Positions 1 to 7,532 of a DNA stretch of 64,000 bases are shown one piece after another. Position numbers and translations under genes: made by a program. Each line of letters begins with the position of its first letter. The stretch's first letter is position 1. The notes beneath the pieces were generated by a model, which had not been told where the DNA came from, searched no databases, and was given only the letters and a program-made list of their open reading frames with translations. The stretch comes from Pseudomonas luteola NBRC 103146 (GTDB lineage: Bacteria > Pseudomonadota > Gammaproteobacteria > Pseudomonadales > Pseudomonadaceae), in NCBI RefSeq assembly GCF_002091675.1, contig NZ_BDAE01000008.1, forward strand, positions 115,115 through 179,114, read 5' to 3'.

Positions 1-363
1 GCTGACGCCTTGCTCAGCCGCGCCTCGATGCAAACCGACAAAGCTGAAGAAGGCACCGGTGAGATCGAGTTCTACAAGGCGCTGGTAATGATCAAGCAAG
101 GCCCGCAAGCAGATGACGTGCTGTCCCTGCTGGAAACCTCAGCCAAGAAAGAGTATCCGCTGGCCTATGCAATGCTCTATCAGGTCTATTCCAAGCCTTA
201 CCTGGTAAGTGAAGCAGACCCTATTCGAGCGGAAACCTACAAGGACAGCTATAGCGATCTTGACGTTGCCAAGAGCGGCTATCCTTCTTTCGAGAAGGCA
301 TTGGTACTGGTGGAGCGTCTGAGCAGTGACAAGCCTTCCGAAACAGCGGCCATGACTCACTGA
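1..363 (+). CDS. C-terminal part of an unrecognised protein (5' end outside window)
   Basis: Frame 1 is open from the first base to a TGA at 361-363, so the start probably lies upstream of the window. About 120 residues are visible. They are helix-rich and end in a charged tail. The segment around residues 40-65 (alternating A, L, Y and G, with LETSAKKEYPLAYAMLYQVY) recalls the Sel1/TPR style of paired helices, but one unit is not enough to claim the family. The gene meets the next one tail to tail: its stop overlaps the minus-strand stop at 357-359 by a few bases. Function unknown. Confidence 0.5.
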   Translation, partial: ADALLSRASMQTDKAEEGTGEIEFYKALVMIKQGPQADDVLSLLETSAKKEYPLAYAMLYQVYSKPYLVSEADPIRAETYKDSYSDLDVAKSGYPSFEKALVLVERLSSDKPSETAAMTH

Positions 364-692
364 CGACGTTCAAGCCGGTTGGTTGTAGAGCCCGGCGTCC
401 GTTCAATTTCGATTCCGCCAGGGTATTCCGTGCTCTGGCGAATCGAGCCTCGCTGTTCATACTGTCCGCTGGAATGAGAGCGGTACTCCCGAACCGTTCC
501 ACGCGGGACAGCCTGGCCACCGTATAGATTATAGTGCTGGCTACGCTGCTGCGTCTCGATGCTCCCGGACGCTCCGGGGCTTATATAGGTTCGGGGTATC
601 GCACGTCTATCAAACTCGTCTGCAATACCTGTATTGGCGGCCAACACCAACGCCAGCCCAAGCCCGCACGTTGCTATTTTAAATATACTCAT
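357..692 (-). CDS. Small secreted protein of unknown function
   Basis: A 111-residue protein if the start is the ATG at 692, which has AGGAG seven bases upstream; an ATG at 716 would add eight residues without a better ribosome site. Residues 1-26 form a signal peptide (MSIFKIATCGLGLALVLAA, then a short polar region). The mature part is hydrophilic, rich in Arg, Ser, Gln, Tyr and Gly, and lacks cysteines and membrane segments, so it is probably periplasmic. I recognise no family. Confidence 0.6.
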   Translation of the reverse strand: MSIFKIATCGLGLALVLAANTGIADEFDRRAIPRTYISPGASGSIETQQRSQHYNLYGGQAVPRGTVREYRSHSSGQYEQRGSIRQSTEYPGGIEIERTPGSTTNRLERRQ

Positions 693-1044
693 TTCGATCT
701 CCTGCCCTTCCTCCACATTAAGACCTCTACGAAAGGGCCTGTTTCAAACCATTGGTCCCGTCGCACACCTTTTCAGTTTTTCGGTGGTGCCGGGTAGGGC
801 GTGTGAAGCCAGGACGGCGTTGTTAGGCAGAGTATTCTGGCAGGACTCAATAAAGTCCCAACAAAGGCTTTCTATAGACGAAAAAAGAAAGGGATACGGG
901 AAGGAGTGGATCGTGAGATATCGATTGCACGTTCGTGCCTCCGTTAGAGGCCGCTATACCCGATACGACTCAGGAGAATCCAATCAAAAGCTAGAGAAAT
1001 TCTAGCGGCCTACCGAGCGCAGGCCGCTAGCGGGAAAGCACATA
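693..1044. other. Intergenic stretch without a supported gene
   Basis: About 350 bases between two minus-strand genes. Plus-strand open frames cross it but lack a ribosome site and recognisable protein character. The left end must hold the promoter of the secreted-protein gene; I cannot place it. The right end holds the hairpin listed separately. Confidence 0.5.
1002..1030 (-). terminator. Hairpin downstream of the stress trio
   Basis: CTAGCGGCCT (1002-1011) and AGGCCGCTAG (1021-1030) form a perfect 10-bp stem with a 9-base loop, 15 bases beyond the stop of the DUF3618 gene. Read on the minus strand it is followed by GAATTTC rather than a clear T run, so termination strength is uncertain. 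Confidence 0.45.
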
Positions 1045-1923
1045 TCACATGGAGCGTGATGCGCGCTGTGGCTCTTGTTCCTGATGCTTGGAAGACATGT
1101 GATCAGCTTCTTCCTTAACACGATTTGTCGCCTGATCAGCCAGATCCTGCCCTACTTCAGTTGCCTTGGCATAACCCTGCTCGGCTTTCATCTTCACTTT
1201 GTCAGTAATCCGATCACTGGTCTTGCCCATCAAGCGATTTTCACGCTCGGTTGCAGGCAAGGTCGCTCCAAGTAGCGCACCTACTGCAATCCCAATGGCA
1301 CCCAGCGCCAACGGCTGCTCTTCCAGCATATACTGGAAACCACTTTTGGCCTTGGCCGTCTGGTTACGCATGGTTTCGGATGCAGTCTGAGCTTTTTCGC
1401 TTACAGTCTGACGGGCTGAACTCATGGAGTCAGACGTGCTGCTGCGCATGTCCGCAGCCTTATCCTTAAAGCCCTGAGTTTGCGTTCTCATACTGTCTGT
1501 CTTGTCATGTACCGCGCCGGACATACTGTTGGCCTTGTCGTGTAATGTGTCGCTCAGGCCTGAAGCTTTGTCCCTTAGCGAGTCAACTATACCGGTGGAA
1601 GACGTGCCTGTGGAGGACATGCCCGCATTGGTATAGGGCTGACTGCGATTCTGGCCCATCATCATCCACATGAGCCCAACCGAGGTAAGCAGTGTCGGCA
1701 CTGGGTTCGCCTTGATGGTCGAGCCCAGATTATTGATAAATTCGCCTCCATTGCCCTTGGCATAAGTCATTGCCTTGTCAAGCAACTCGCCGGGAGAAAG
1801 GCGGCTTTCCAGCGCATTCACGATATCGTTGATACTGTCACGCTGCTGATCGATTTCACGCTCAAGAGTCGCAGGATCTTTTTGCGATTCAGCGTCTAGT
1901 CGGCTATGGGTATCGGTGCTCAT
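1045..1923 (-). CDS. DUF3618-domain protein with amphipathic repeats
   Basis: 292 residues. The N-terminus (REIDQQRDSINDIVNALESRLSPGELLDKA) matches the DUF3618 pattern, a short motif in proteobacterial stress and envelope proteins. A first hydrophobic segment follows near residues 72-88. Residues 105-190 are repeated amphipathic units of the form DxxRDKAxxLSDTxHDKA, resembling CsbD, apolipoprotein or LEA-like helices. A second, glycine-rich hydrophobic segment lies near 200-222 and the tail is charged. The start ATG overlaps the upstream stop (ATGA), so translation is probably coupled. It is the last gene of a three-gene unit. A membrane-associated stress role is an inference from family and context. 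Confidence 0.75.
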   Translation of the reverse strand: MSTDTHSRLDAESQKDPATLEREIDQQRDSINDIVNALESRLSPGELLDKAMTYAKGNGGEFINNLGSTIKANPVPTLLTSVGLMWMMMGQNRSQPYTNAGMSSTGTSSTGIVDSLRDKASGLSDTLHDKANSMSGAVHDKTDSMRTQTQGFKDKAADMRSSTSDSMSSARQTVSEKAQTASETMRNQTAKAKSGFQYMLEEQPLALGAIGIAVGALLGATLPATERENRLMGKTSDRITDKVKMKAEQGYAKATEVGQDLADQATNRVKEEADHMSSKHQEQEPQRASRSM

Positions 1924-2357
1924 GCTACTTTCCCCTTCACGGCTTCTTTATCTTTCTGCATGCTATTAATGGTTCGCTCTGGCTTGAACGCCGCAGGGTC
2001 AAGTTTCTTCTTGCCCGCAGATACCATTACCAGACCCACTATGCACACCACACCGCCCACGATCAGGGCGGCCAACCAGGGCGCCATGACCTGACTCAGC
2101 CCAAGAACGGCTGAAAGCAGCAGCATGATAAAACCGGCCATCAAAACAATACCGCCTGATGCCATGCTGATTGTGGCAGCCTTGGTAGTATTCAAGGCTT
2201 CGGTAATCTCAGCCTTGGCTAGTGCTAATTCCTTGGTAAACAGAGAAGGCACTTCGCGTGTCAGCTGACGCACCAGACCTGCAATTGAGGTTGAATTTGA
2301 ATCGATGCCAGTCTCTTCTTGATAGGTAGCATCACGTAGATTCGGTTGTTCTTTCAT
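1920..2357 (-). CDS. Holin-X-like (DUF1469) inner-membrane protein
   Basis: 145 residues with two strongly hydrophobic segments near residues 58-85 and 90-112, and charged ends. The N-terminal half (SIAGLVRQLTREVPSLFTKELALAKAEI) is the usual signature of the DUF1469 / putative Actinobacterial Holin-X family. Despite the name these are chromosomal membrane proteins, often beside DUF883, CsbD or DUF3618 genes; there is no endolysin or other phage gene here. It overlaps the next gene by ATGA and follows the previous one by two bases, so the three are one transcription unit. Confidence 0.8.
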   Translation of the reverse strand: MKEQPNLRDATYQEETGIDSNSTSIAGLVRQLTREVPSLFTKELALAKAEITEALNTTKAATISMASGGIVLMAGFIMLLLSAVLGLSQVMAPWLAALIVGGVVCIVGLVMVSAGKKKLDPAAFKPERTINSMQKDKEAVKGKVA

Positions 2358-2359
2358 GA

Positions 2360-3274
2360 TTACAGACCTCCGTTAGTGTCCTTCTTGGTGTTGCCTAGCG
2401 CTGTGGTTGATGCACGATCAGGATCAAGCGCGGGGGAACCATAGGGTGGGGTATCGCCCAAGTCGGATGTAGGCACTGGACGGACAATTGAGGTAGTGGC
2501 CGTAGTATCGCCTTTAGGCAACTGGGAGGTACTGTTTTGATAGGTGCTTTCCTGTTCGGCGATAACAGGTGTGCTGGTCTGGGATGCCGGATCGATGGTA
2601 CGCGTGCCATCTGAATGCTCAAAGCCACCCATACCGGCATGGTTAACCGAAGATGTGGTTCCCATGGCCGCACTGGAGCCCATTACACGACAGGATGTTT
2701 CCTTGTCGCTCTCGCCCAGCGTTGGCGGTGTGGTTGTGGTTTCACCCGTTGCACCTGCCCGAGCGGTATAGGACGAACCGGAGGACAGATCGGAACCTAC
2801 TCCGGAGCCGCTGGTGTTCGAGGACGACATCTCCGTACCGGAGGTATCGACTTTGCGGCTGCTGGCCTTGGCAAAGCGAGACAGTCCGAAGCCAATAGCG
2901 ATGCTGCTGGTCAAAAAGAGTGCCGGGTTTTCACGGGCCAATCGGCCTGCTTCCTGGATCAACTCATCAGCGCTTTTGCCACGTAGCGTATCAGCTAGCC
3001 CGGCCATGCTTTGGGCGATATCGGAGACATAGCCTGAGAGACCGGCACGATCCTGATCGCTCAGCTCCGACGCTGCCGCTTTGAAACTGTTAGCGACGGT
3101 TTCGATTTCATTGGCGGCTTTGTCGCTGTAACGATCAATCTGACCTTTACCTTGCACCATTGCATTATCCGCCACACTCCGGGCCTTATCTTTCATGGCT
3201 TCGGCCTGTTCTTGGGCAGACGGCATACTCTGCTGCTGGCTTTCTCGAGTATTACTCTCGTAGGGTGATGTCAT
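2360..3274 (-). CDS. Protein resembling nutrient-deprivation-induced proteins
   Basis: 304 residues. Residues 20-115 are an alanine- and charge-rich helical region (EQAEAMKDKARSVADNAM, then VANSFKAAASELSDQDRAGL), followed by a short hydrophobic stretch (ENPALFLTSSIAIGFGLSRF) near 112-132. That layout is typical of proteins annotated as nutrient-deprivation-induced in alphaproteobacteria. The remaining 170 residues are low-complexity, rich in Ser, Thr, Gly and Pro, and probably disordered. It is first in the trio with the holin-X-like and DUF3618 genes. A possible AlgU-type promoter lies about 90 bases upstream. Biochemical function unknown. Confidence 0.7.
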   Translation of the reverse strand: MTSPYESNTRESQQQSMPSAQEQAEAMKDKARSVADNAMVQGKGQIDRYSDKAANEIETVANSFKAAASELSDQDRAGLSGYVSDIAQSMAGLADTLRGKSADELIQEAGRLARENPALFLTSSIAIGFGLSRFAKASSRKVDTSGTEMSSSNTSGSGVGSDLSSGSSYTARAGATGETTTTPPTLGESDKETSCRVMGSSAAMGTTSSVNHAGMGGFEHSDGTRTIDPASQTSTPVIAEQESTYQNSTSQLPKGDTTATTSIVRPVPTSDLGDTPPYGSPALDPDRASTTALGNTKKDTNGGL

Positions 3275-3365
3275 AGCTTGGTCCCACCATTTTTACGTTT
3301 TTCCGCACAATAGCGGCTGGTAAGCGCAGCGGTGACTCAAAAGACATAAAACTGCGCGTTAATAA

Positions 3366-3392
3366 GGTGACTTCAGCGGCACGGAGGAGTTC
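3366..3392 (-). promoter_or_regulatory. Possible AlgU (sigma-22) type promoter for the stress trio
   Basis: On the minus strand GAACTC (3392-3387) is followed by a 16-base spacer and TCACC (3370-3366). The AlgU/RpoE consensus in pseudomonads is GAACTT-N16/17-TCtgA, so the -35 matches five of six and the -10 only its first two bases. It points toward the trio, whose first start codon is at 3274. The fit to stress genes makes it worth noting, but the -10 is weak. Confidence 0.3.
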
Positions 3393-3592
3393 GTTTCGAT
3401 TTTGTCAAGTAGCGCTATTCACGATAACCGGCATCGGTATACGCCGCCTTTAAAGGTTTTTTTGTGAAATGTTGGAAAAATCGATTACCTCTGGTTTTCG
3501 CATCAATTCCTCATACCCAGCTGCGCATAGGGCTGGTCAGTACTGACCAAGGTGCGGACAATAGCGGCCCTCTTCCAAGACAAGGATGTGTC
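3393..3592. other. Remainder of intergenic region before the Nudix gene
   Basis: Together with 3275-3365 this leaves about 290 non-coding bases between divergent genes. It must hold the Nudix promoter. An A/T-rich patch around 3450-3480 is present, but I cannot identify a convincing -35/-10 pair. The Nudix frame is open upstream to 3464 without a ribosome site. Confidence 0.4.
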
Positions 3593-4027
3593 ATGCCTAT
3601 TACTCGCCTAAAGATTGCCGCCGCTTGCCTGCTCAACCCGGCAAACGAATTACTCGTGGTACGTAAACGACATACCCGATTCTTCATGTTGCCTGGCGGC
3701 AAACTGGAGGCAGGCGAAAGCGGTCTCGAAGCACTTGCACGAGAGATTCAGGAAGAACTGAATCTGCTGCTGGATACCGAGATCTGTCAGCCCCTTGGCC
3801 TCTTCCAGGCGCCCGCTGCCAACGAGCCAGACACCATGATTGAGGCAGAGCTTTTCATGGCTTATGTAGATACACCCGCGCTGGCTGTAGCGGCGGAGCT
3901 TGAGGCGTTGGCCTGGATACCGCTGACACCACCTTATGAGGTTGCTCTGGCGCCCCTGCTGTCTGAACACGTTCTACCGCTATTGCAGCGGAATACGGGC
4001 CTTTCCCCTGCGAACCGACAGGCATAG
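3593..4027 (+). CDS. Nudix hydrolase
   Basis: 144 residues from the ATG at 3593, preceded by AAGGA; the frame is open to 3464 but the extra 43 residues lack family character. The Nudix box is complete (GKLEAGESGLEALAREIQEEL, positions 41-61): the G, E, the paired RE and the EE metal ligands are all present, with Asn where the family often has Gly. Such enzymes cleave nucleoside diphosphates linked to another group, using Mg or Mn. Substrate cannot be read from sequence; MutT-like sanitation of oxidised nucleotides or ADP-ribose hydrolysis are both possible. A FrnE-like gene follows 46 bases downstream. Confidence 0.85.
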   Translation: MPITRLKIAAACLLNPANELLVVRKRHTRFFMLPGGKLEAGESGLEALAREIQEELNLLLDTEICQPLGLFQAPAANEPDTMIEAELFMAYVDTPALAVAAELEALAWIPLTPPYEVALAPLLSEHVLPLLQRNTGLSPANRQA

Positions 4028-4073
4028 CGAGAGTCAAGAGTCTACGCCTGTCGTTCCTGCAAAGGAGAGTCCT

Positions 4074-4703
4074 ATGAGCACATTGCCTATCCATATCGAC
4101 GTCTGGAGCGATTACGTCTGCCCATTCTGTTATCTGGAATTGCCGCTGCTCGATCAGCTGAAGGCGCATTATGGCGACAGGCTGACCGTTACATGGCATG
4201 CCTTCGAATTGAGACCAGACCCCATCCCAACCCTTATCCCGGATAGCCATTACTTACGCAGCACATGGGCGCGAGCGGTATATCCCATGGCGGAAGAACG
4301 GGAATTGACATTGCGCCTGCCTCCCGTGCAACCCCGTAGCCGACGAGCACTGGAAGTAGCTGAACATGCCCGGCAATCTGGACAGTTCGATGCCATGCAT
4401 CGAGGGATATTCAAGGCCTTTTTTGAACAAGGGCGCGACATCGGTCGTGACGACATACTGCTGGATATTGCGAACCTGCAGGGCATCGATACATTCGAAT
4501 TAGGTGTGGCGCTTGAAGAAAATCGCCATACCCAGAGCGTGCTCGACGATGAAGCGCTGGCCCAGACACTGGGTATTACAGCGGTACCCACCTTACTAAT
4601 CCGTCTGGAAGGCCAAGCCTACGAAGAGGCAACCCAGCTTAGCGGAGCGGTGGACTATGAGCGTCTCACACGGGCAATCGAGACGCTCACGACTCAACGC
4701 TGA
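4074..4703 (+). CDS. DsbA-family oxidoreductase, FrnE-like
   Basis: 209 residues starting at the ATG with AAAGGAGAG upstream. The N-terminus IDVWSDYVCPFCYLELPLL carries the thioredoxin-fold active site CPFC at residues 17-20. A helical insertion follows (about 60-150) and a cis-proline loop region (ITAVPTLLI) lies near 172-180, as in FrnE and 2-hydroxychromene isomerase-like DsbA relatives. There is no signal peptide, so it should act in the cytoplasm, as FrnE proteins do, in disulfide handling or oxidative stress. It probably shares a transcript with the upstream Nudix gene. Confidence 0.85.
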   Translation: MSTLPIHIDVWSDYVCPFCYLELPLLDQLKAHYGDRLTVTWHAFELRPDPIPTLIPDSHYLRSTWARAVYPMAEERELTLRLPPVQPRSRRALEVAEHARQSGQFDAMHRGIFKAFFEQGRDIGRDDILLDIANLQGIDTFELGVALEENRHTQSVLDDEALAQTLGITAVPTLLIRLEGQAYEEATQLSGAVDYERLTRAIETLTTQR

Positions 4704-4708
4704 GCCTG

Positions 4709-5248
4709 CTAGCGTTGAGCTGCCGGTGAGGTTTCCGGAAAGAGGACATCCGTGAATCCGAACCGGGAAAAGTCAGTGATACGCGACGGGTAGAGCCGCC
4801 CGATCAAATGATCGTACTCGTGCTGAACCACGCGCGCATGAAAGCCTTCAGCGATCCGATCAATCGTTTCGCCTCTCGCGTCCACTGCCTCGTAACGGAT
4901 ACGGGCATACCGATCAACGACACCGCGCAGGCCGGGGATGGAAAGGCAGCCTTCCCACCCCTCCTCCATCTCCTGTGATAACGGCGTTATCACAGGATTG
5001 ATAACAACGGTTTGGGGCACTGCCGGTGCATCCGGGTAGCGTTCGCTGCTGTCGAAGCCCATTACAAACAACTGCAGATCCACACCGATCTGCGGAGCAG
5101 CCAAACCCACACCACCAGCTTGTTTCATAGTCTCGAACATATCCGCCACCAGCGCATCCAACTCCTGGCTGCCAATCATGGATGCCGGCACAGGTTTGGC
5201 GATGCGCAACAAGCGCTCATCACCCATTCTCACCAGTTCACGAATCAT
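4709..5248 (-). CDS. def: Peptide deformylase
   Basis: 179 residues. All three family motifs are present: [10 protein letters not shown] near 46-55, EGCLSIPG with the metal-binding Cys near 96-103, and HEYDHLIGR with the two His ligands and catalytic Glu near 138-146. It removes the N-formyl group from nascent proteins at the ribosome. The start is the ATG at 5248, which has GGAGG six bases upstream; a TTG at 5263 is in frame but contains that ribosome site within its coding sequence. No fmt or other translation gene is adjacent, so this is probably one of two or more deformylases in the genome (inference). Confidence 0.93.
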   Translation of the reverse strand: MIRELVRMGDERLLRIAKPVPASMIGSQELDALVADMFETMKQAGGVGLAAPQIGVDLQLFVMGFDSSERYPDAPAVPQTVVINPVITPLSQEMEEGWEGCLSIPGLRGVVDRYARIRYEAVDARGETIDRIAEGFHARVVQHEYDHLIGRLYPSRITDFSRFGFTDVLFPETSPAAQR

Positions 5249-5282
5249 TTCTGCCTCCGTCAATGTTCAGGTGAGGCGGCTA

Positions 5283-6131
5283 TCAATCGTCCGTCTCAGG
5301 TAATTCGATCCTGTCGTCGTATATAACGATCAGCCCCTGTTTGTACAAACCGCCAATGGCCTTCTTGAACGTCCCCTTGCTGACGCCGAACAGCTTGCTG
5401 ATCAGTTCTGGCGAGCTTTTGTCGCTGACTTCGAGAACGCCATTGCGGGCTTTTGCCAGCCCAAGTATCTGCTGACCCAGCGCATCGACAGCCTGACGTC
5501 CCAACGGTTGCAGGGAAAGACTGATCTTTCCATCGGGGCGCACTTCCTTGATAAAGCCCTTTTCCTGCATACCGCTACGCAGAAACTTGAAGACCTCATT
5601 TTGATGAATGAGTCCCCAATGCTTCCCTTCGATAATGGCCTTGAAGCCCATGGGCGTTTGTTCGGCCACCAGCAGATCGACTGCCTGACCGCTTGTGTAA
5701 GACGCCGGTACGGTATCCAGGTATCGATCCAGGCGCGCCGTTGCGGTAATTCGGTGGGTGCGCTGATCAATATAGACATAGACCACGCAGTAATCCCCAA
5801 CCTGCAACGGGCGCTTTTCTTCGGAGTGCGGGAGCAACAGGTCCTTGGGTAGGCCCCAATCCAGAAAAATTCCGATACGGTTGACCTCGACCACTTTCAG
5901 ACTGGCGAACTGCCCTACCTGAACCTTGGGCTTTTGAGTCGTCGCAATGATCCGGTCTTCACTGTCGAGATAAACGAATACATTGATCCAATCACCCGCC
6001 TCGGTGGGCTGATCCTTCGGGATATAGCGGTTCGGCAACAGGATTTCACCGTCCTGCTCGGCATCCAGATATAAGCCAAAGTCCGTCCGCTTGATAATTT
6101 GCAGACTATTAAAACGCCCGATTAAAGCCAT
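5283..6131 (-). CDS. cvfB: CvfB-like protein with S1-type RNA-binding domains
   Basis: 282 residues. Three OB/S1-like segments follow one another (about 1-65, 68-135 and 145-215; e.g. GLYLDAEQDGEILLPNRY, then GIFLDWGLPKDLLLPHSE) and a winged-helix segment closes the protein (SPELISKLFGVSKGTFKKAIGGLYKQGLI). This order is that of CvfB/YitL, an RNA-binding regulator described in Gram-positive bacteria and common in pseudomonads. Cytoplasmic. It lies 35 bases upstream of def on the same strand and may be cotranscribed with it. RNA targets in this organism are unknown. Confidence 0.88.
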   Translation of the reverse strand: MALIGRFNSLQIIKRTDFGLYLDAEQDGEILLPNRYIPKDQPTEAGDWINVFVYLDSEDRIIATTQKPKVQVGQFASLKVVEVNRIGIFLDWGLPKDLLLPHSEEKRPLQVGDYCVVYVYIDQRTHRITATARLDRYLDTVPASYTSGQAVDLLVAEQTPMGFKAIIEGKHWGLIHQNEVFKFLRSGMQEKGFIKEVRPDGKISLSLQPLGRQAVDALGQQILGLAKARNGVLEVSDKSSPELISKLFGVSKGTFKKAIGGLYKQGLIVIYDDRIELPETDD

Positions 6132-6374
6132 GCTAGTACCTCATTGAGAAGCCACTATCATACCTGACATATTCTGCTCAACCGATAAACCATGAAATGC
6201 CCTGGCAAAAGGGCTAGACAAAATCTTCGAAAGCGTTACAGTGCCTGCACTGTGTTGCACGTGTACCGTTTATCGGCGAGGCCATGGCCACGCTTAGCAG
6301 TGGTGACTCTTTGCACTCAGTCGCAGCCTGGGCAGTTCCAGCGCTGTCAAAAATCTTTGTTCAGGGAGCAATCC

Positions 6375-6584
6375 ATGTCTACTCGCCAAACCGGTACCGT
6401 CAAGTGGTTCAACGATGAAAAAGGCTTCGGCTTCATCACTCCGCAGAGCGGCCCGGACGTTTTCGTACACTACCGTGCCATTCAGAGCACTGGCTTCAAG
6501 AGCCTGAAGGAAGGCCAAGCCGTTTCCTTCCTGGTCGTGCAAGGCCAGAAGGGCCTGCAGGCTGATGAGGTTCAGGTAGTTTAA
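6375..6584 (+). CDS. CspA-family cold-shock protein
   Basis: 69 residues forming a single cold-shock domain. The two RNP motifs are clear: KGFGFITP (RNP1) near 16-23 and DVFVHY (RNP2) near 28-33, and the N-terminus [13 protein letters not shown] is typical. It binds single-stranded RNA and DNA and melts secondary structure. The start ATG follows AGGGAGCA. The 240-base gap to the divergent cvfB gene could hold a long leader, as csp genes often have. Since several paralogues occur per genome I give no letter. Confidence 0.95.
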   Translation: MSTRQTGTVKWFNDEKGFGFITPQSGPDVFVHYRAIQSTGFKSLKEGQAVSFLVVQGQKGLQADEVQVV

Positions 6585-6600
6585 CTACCCCGACTTCTCG

Positions 6601-6632
6601 AAAAAGCCCCGCTGCAAAGCTGGGCTTTTTTT
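6601..6632 (+). terminator. Intrinsic terminator of the cold-shock gene
   Basis: AAAAAGCCC (6601-6609) pairs with GGGCTTTTT (6622-6630), and two more T residues follow. It lies 16 bases after the stop codon. Confidence 0.85.
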
Positions 6633-6662
6633 ATGCCTGCACGACAGACATCAGGATGATAT

Positions 6663-7271
6663 ATGCTTCGTAAACTAGGACTCGTTCTGCTTCTGACCCT
6701 ATCAGGATGTGCGGTGTTTCCAGGCGATCAGGTCGCCCCCACACCAGGGCCTATCGCTTCGCCGTCTTTCGCCCGTCCTGGATTACACGTGGAATTCAAT
6801 TTCTACCGTGGCGAACCCGGCGATGGGGATGCCCGATCTATTCCAGTAGCGCGTGAGGGTCTGGAACCGGCCCTCGTCCAGGCATTGCAGGCCTCGGAGC
6901 TCTTCAGTCATTACAGCCTGGCGCCTGATCGTGCCGAGCCTGGTGATTACGTGCTCAAGTTGAAGCTATACAACCACAGCGCCATGGCAGCTTCTGTTGC
7001 CAGCGGCATGCTTACCGGCGCAACGCTATTTATTGTCCCCGGCGTGGCCAAGGACAACTTTACCCTGACAGGCGAGTTATTCGACCCTAGCCTGCACCCA
7101 GTTGCCCGGCACCGTAACGATGATTCCATCAAGACCTGGATGGGTATCTGGTTTCTTCCCTTCATGGGACATACAACCGGCGAAGCGATTACTGATACCT
7201 TTACCCGGCAGGTCAACGAGCTGCTAAAGACCTTGATAGCTGAGCAGCCAACGTTTCAGACACTGCAATGA
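6663..7271 (+). CDS. Lipoprotein of unknown function
   Basis: 202 residues. MLRKLGLVLLLTLSGC gives a signal peptide with lipobox LSGC and the acylated Cys at 16; the next residues are Ala and Val, not Asp, so sorting to the outer membrane is expected. The mature part begins with a Pro-rich linker, then mixed alpha/beta sequence and a small hydrophobic, glycine-rich stretch near 107-128 (SVASGMLTGATLFIVPG). I recognise no family. It sits alone between the cold-shock gene and a tiny plus-strand gene. Confidence 0.75.
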   Translation: MLRKLGLVLLLTLSGCAVFPGDQVAPTPGPIASPSFARPGLHVEFNFYRGEPGDGDARSIPVAREGLEPALVQALQASELFSHYSLAPDRAEPGDYVLKLKLYNHSAMAASVASGMLTGATLFIVPGVAKDNFTLTGELFDPSLHPVARHRNDDSIKTWMGIWFLPFMGHTTGEAITDTFTRQVNELLKTLIAEQPTFQTLQ

Positions 7272-7356
7272 CCGTTGGCCGAAAACATTGAACGGGTCTG
7301 TATAAGTTCAGTCACACCTTATGAGCCATTCATAACCACGCAATGCGAGGTGAGCC

Positions 7357-7506
7357 ATGACTGAACAAACGCGAAATGCCGAAAACGAAAAAAGAGATCA
7401 AGCAGAAAAGCCACGCCGCACAGAACATGCCCAGGTGGATTCGGAGCGTAACCCGCCTTCTCCCAACAGCCCTGATCGCATGAAAGACGGCACGGGTTAT
7501 AACTAA
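7357..7506 (+). CDS. Small hydrophilic protein, 49 residues
   Basis: An ATG at 7357 with AGGTGAG upstream opens a 49-codon frame ending at a TAA directly before a strong hairpin. The product is highly charged and polar (MTEQTRNAENEKRDQAEKPR at the start; Asn, Pro and Ser rich at the end), with no Cys and no hydrophobic stretch, so it is probably unstructured. The good ribosome site and the terminator placed exactly after the stop argue for a real gene. Function unknown. Confidence 0.6.
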   Translation: MTEQTRNAENEKRDQAEKPRRTEHAQVDSERNPPSPNSPDRMKDGTGYN

Positions 7507-7532
7507 GAAAGGGCGCGTATGCGCCCTTCTTC
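7507..7532. terminator. Hairpin between convergent genes
   Basis: AAGGGCGC (7509-7516) and GCGCCCTT (7521-7528) form a GC-rich stem with a 4-base loop, with A-rich sequence on the left and T/C on the right. It sits immediately after the small plus-strand gene and abuts the minus-strand stop at 7531-7533, so it could serve both directions. Confidence 0.7.

Noticed and set aside
634..1005. 123-codon plus-strand frame
   Set aside because: No ribosome site, odd composition, and it overlaps the well-supported secreted-protein gene on the other strand.
1920..2357. Holin-like gene as a sign of a prophage
   Set aside because: No endolysin, capsid, tail or integrase gene is near. DUF1469 proteins are usual chromosomal membrane proteins next to stress genes.
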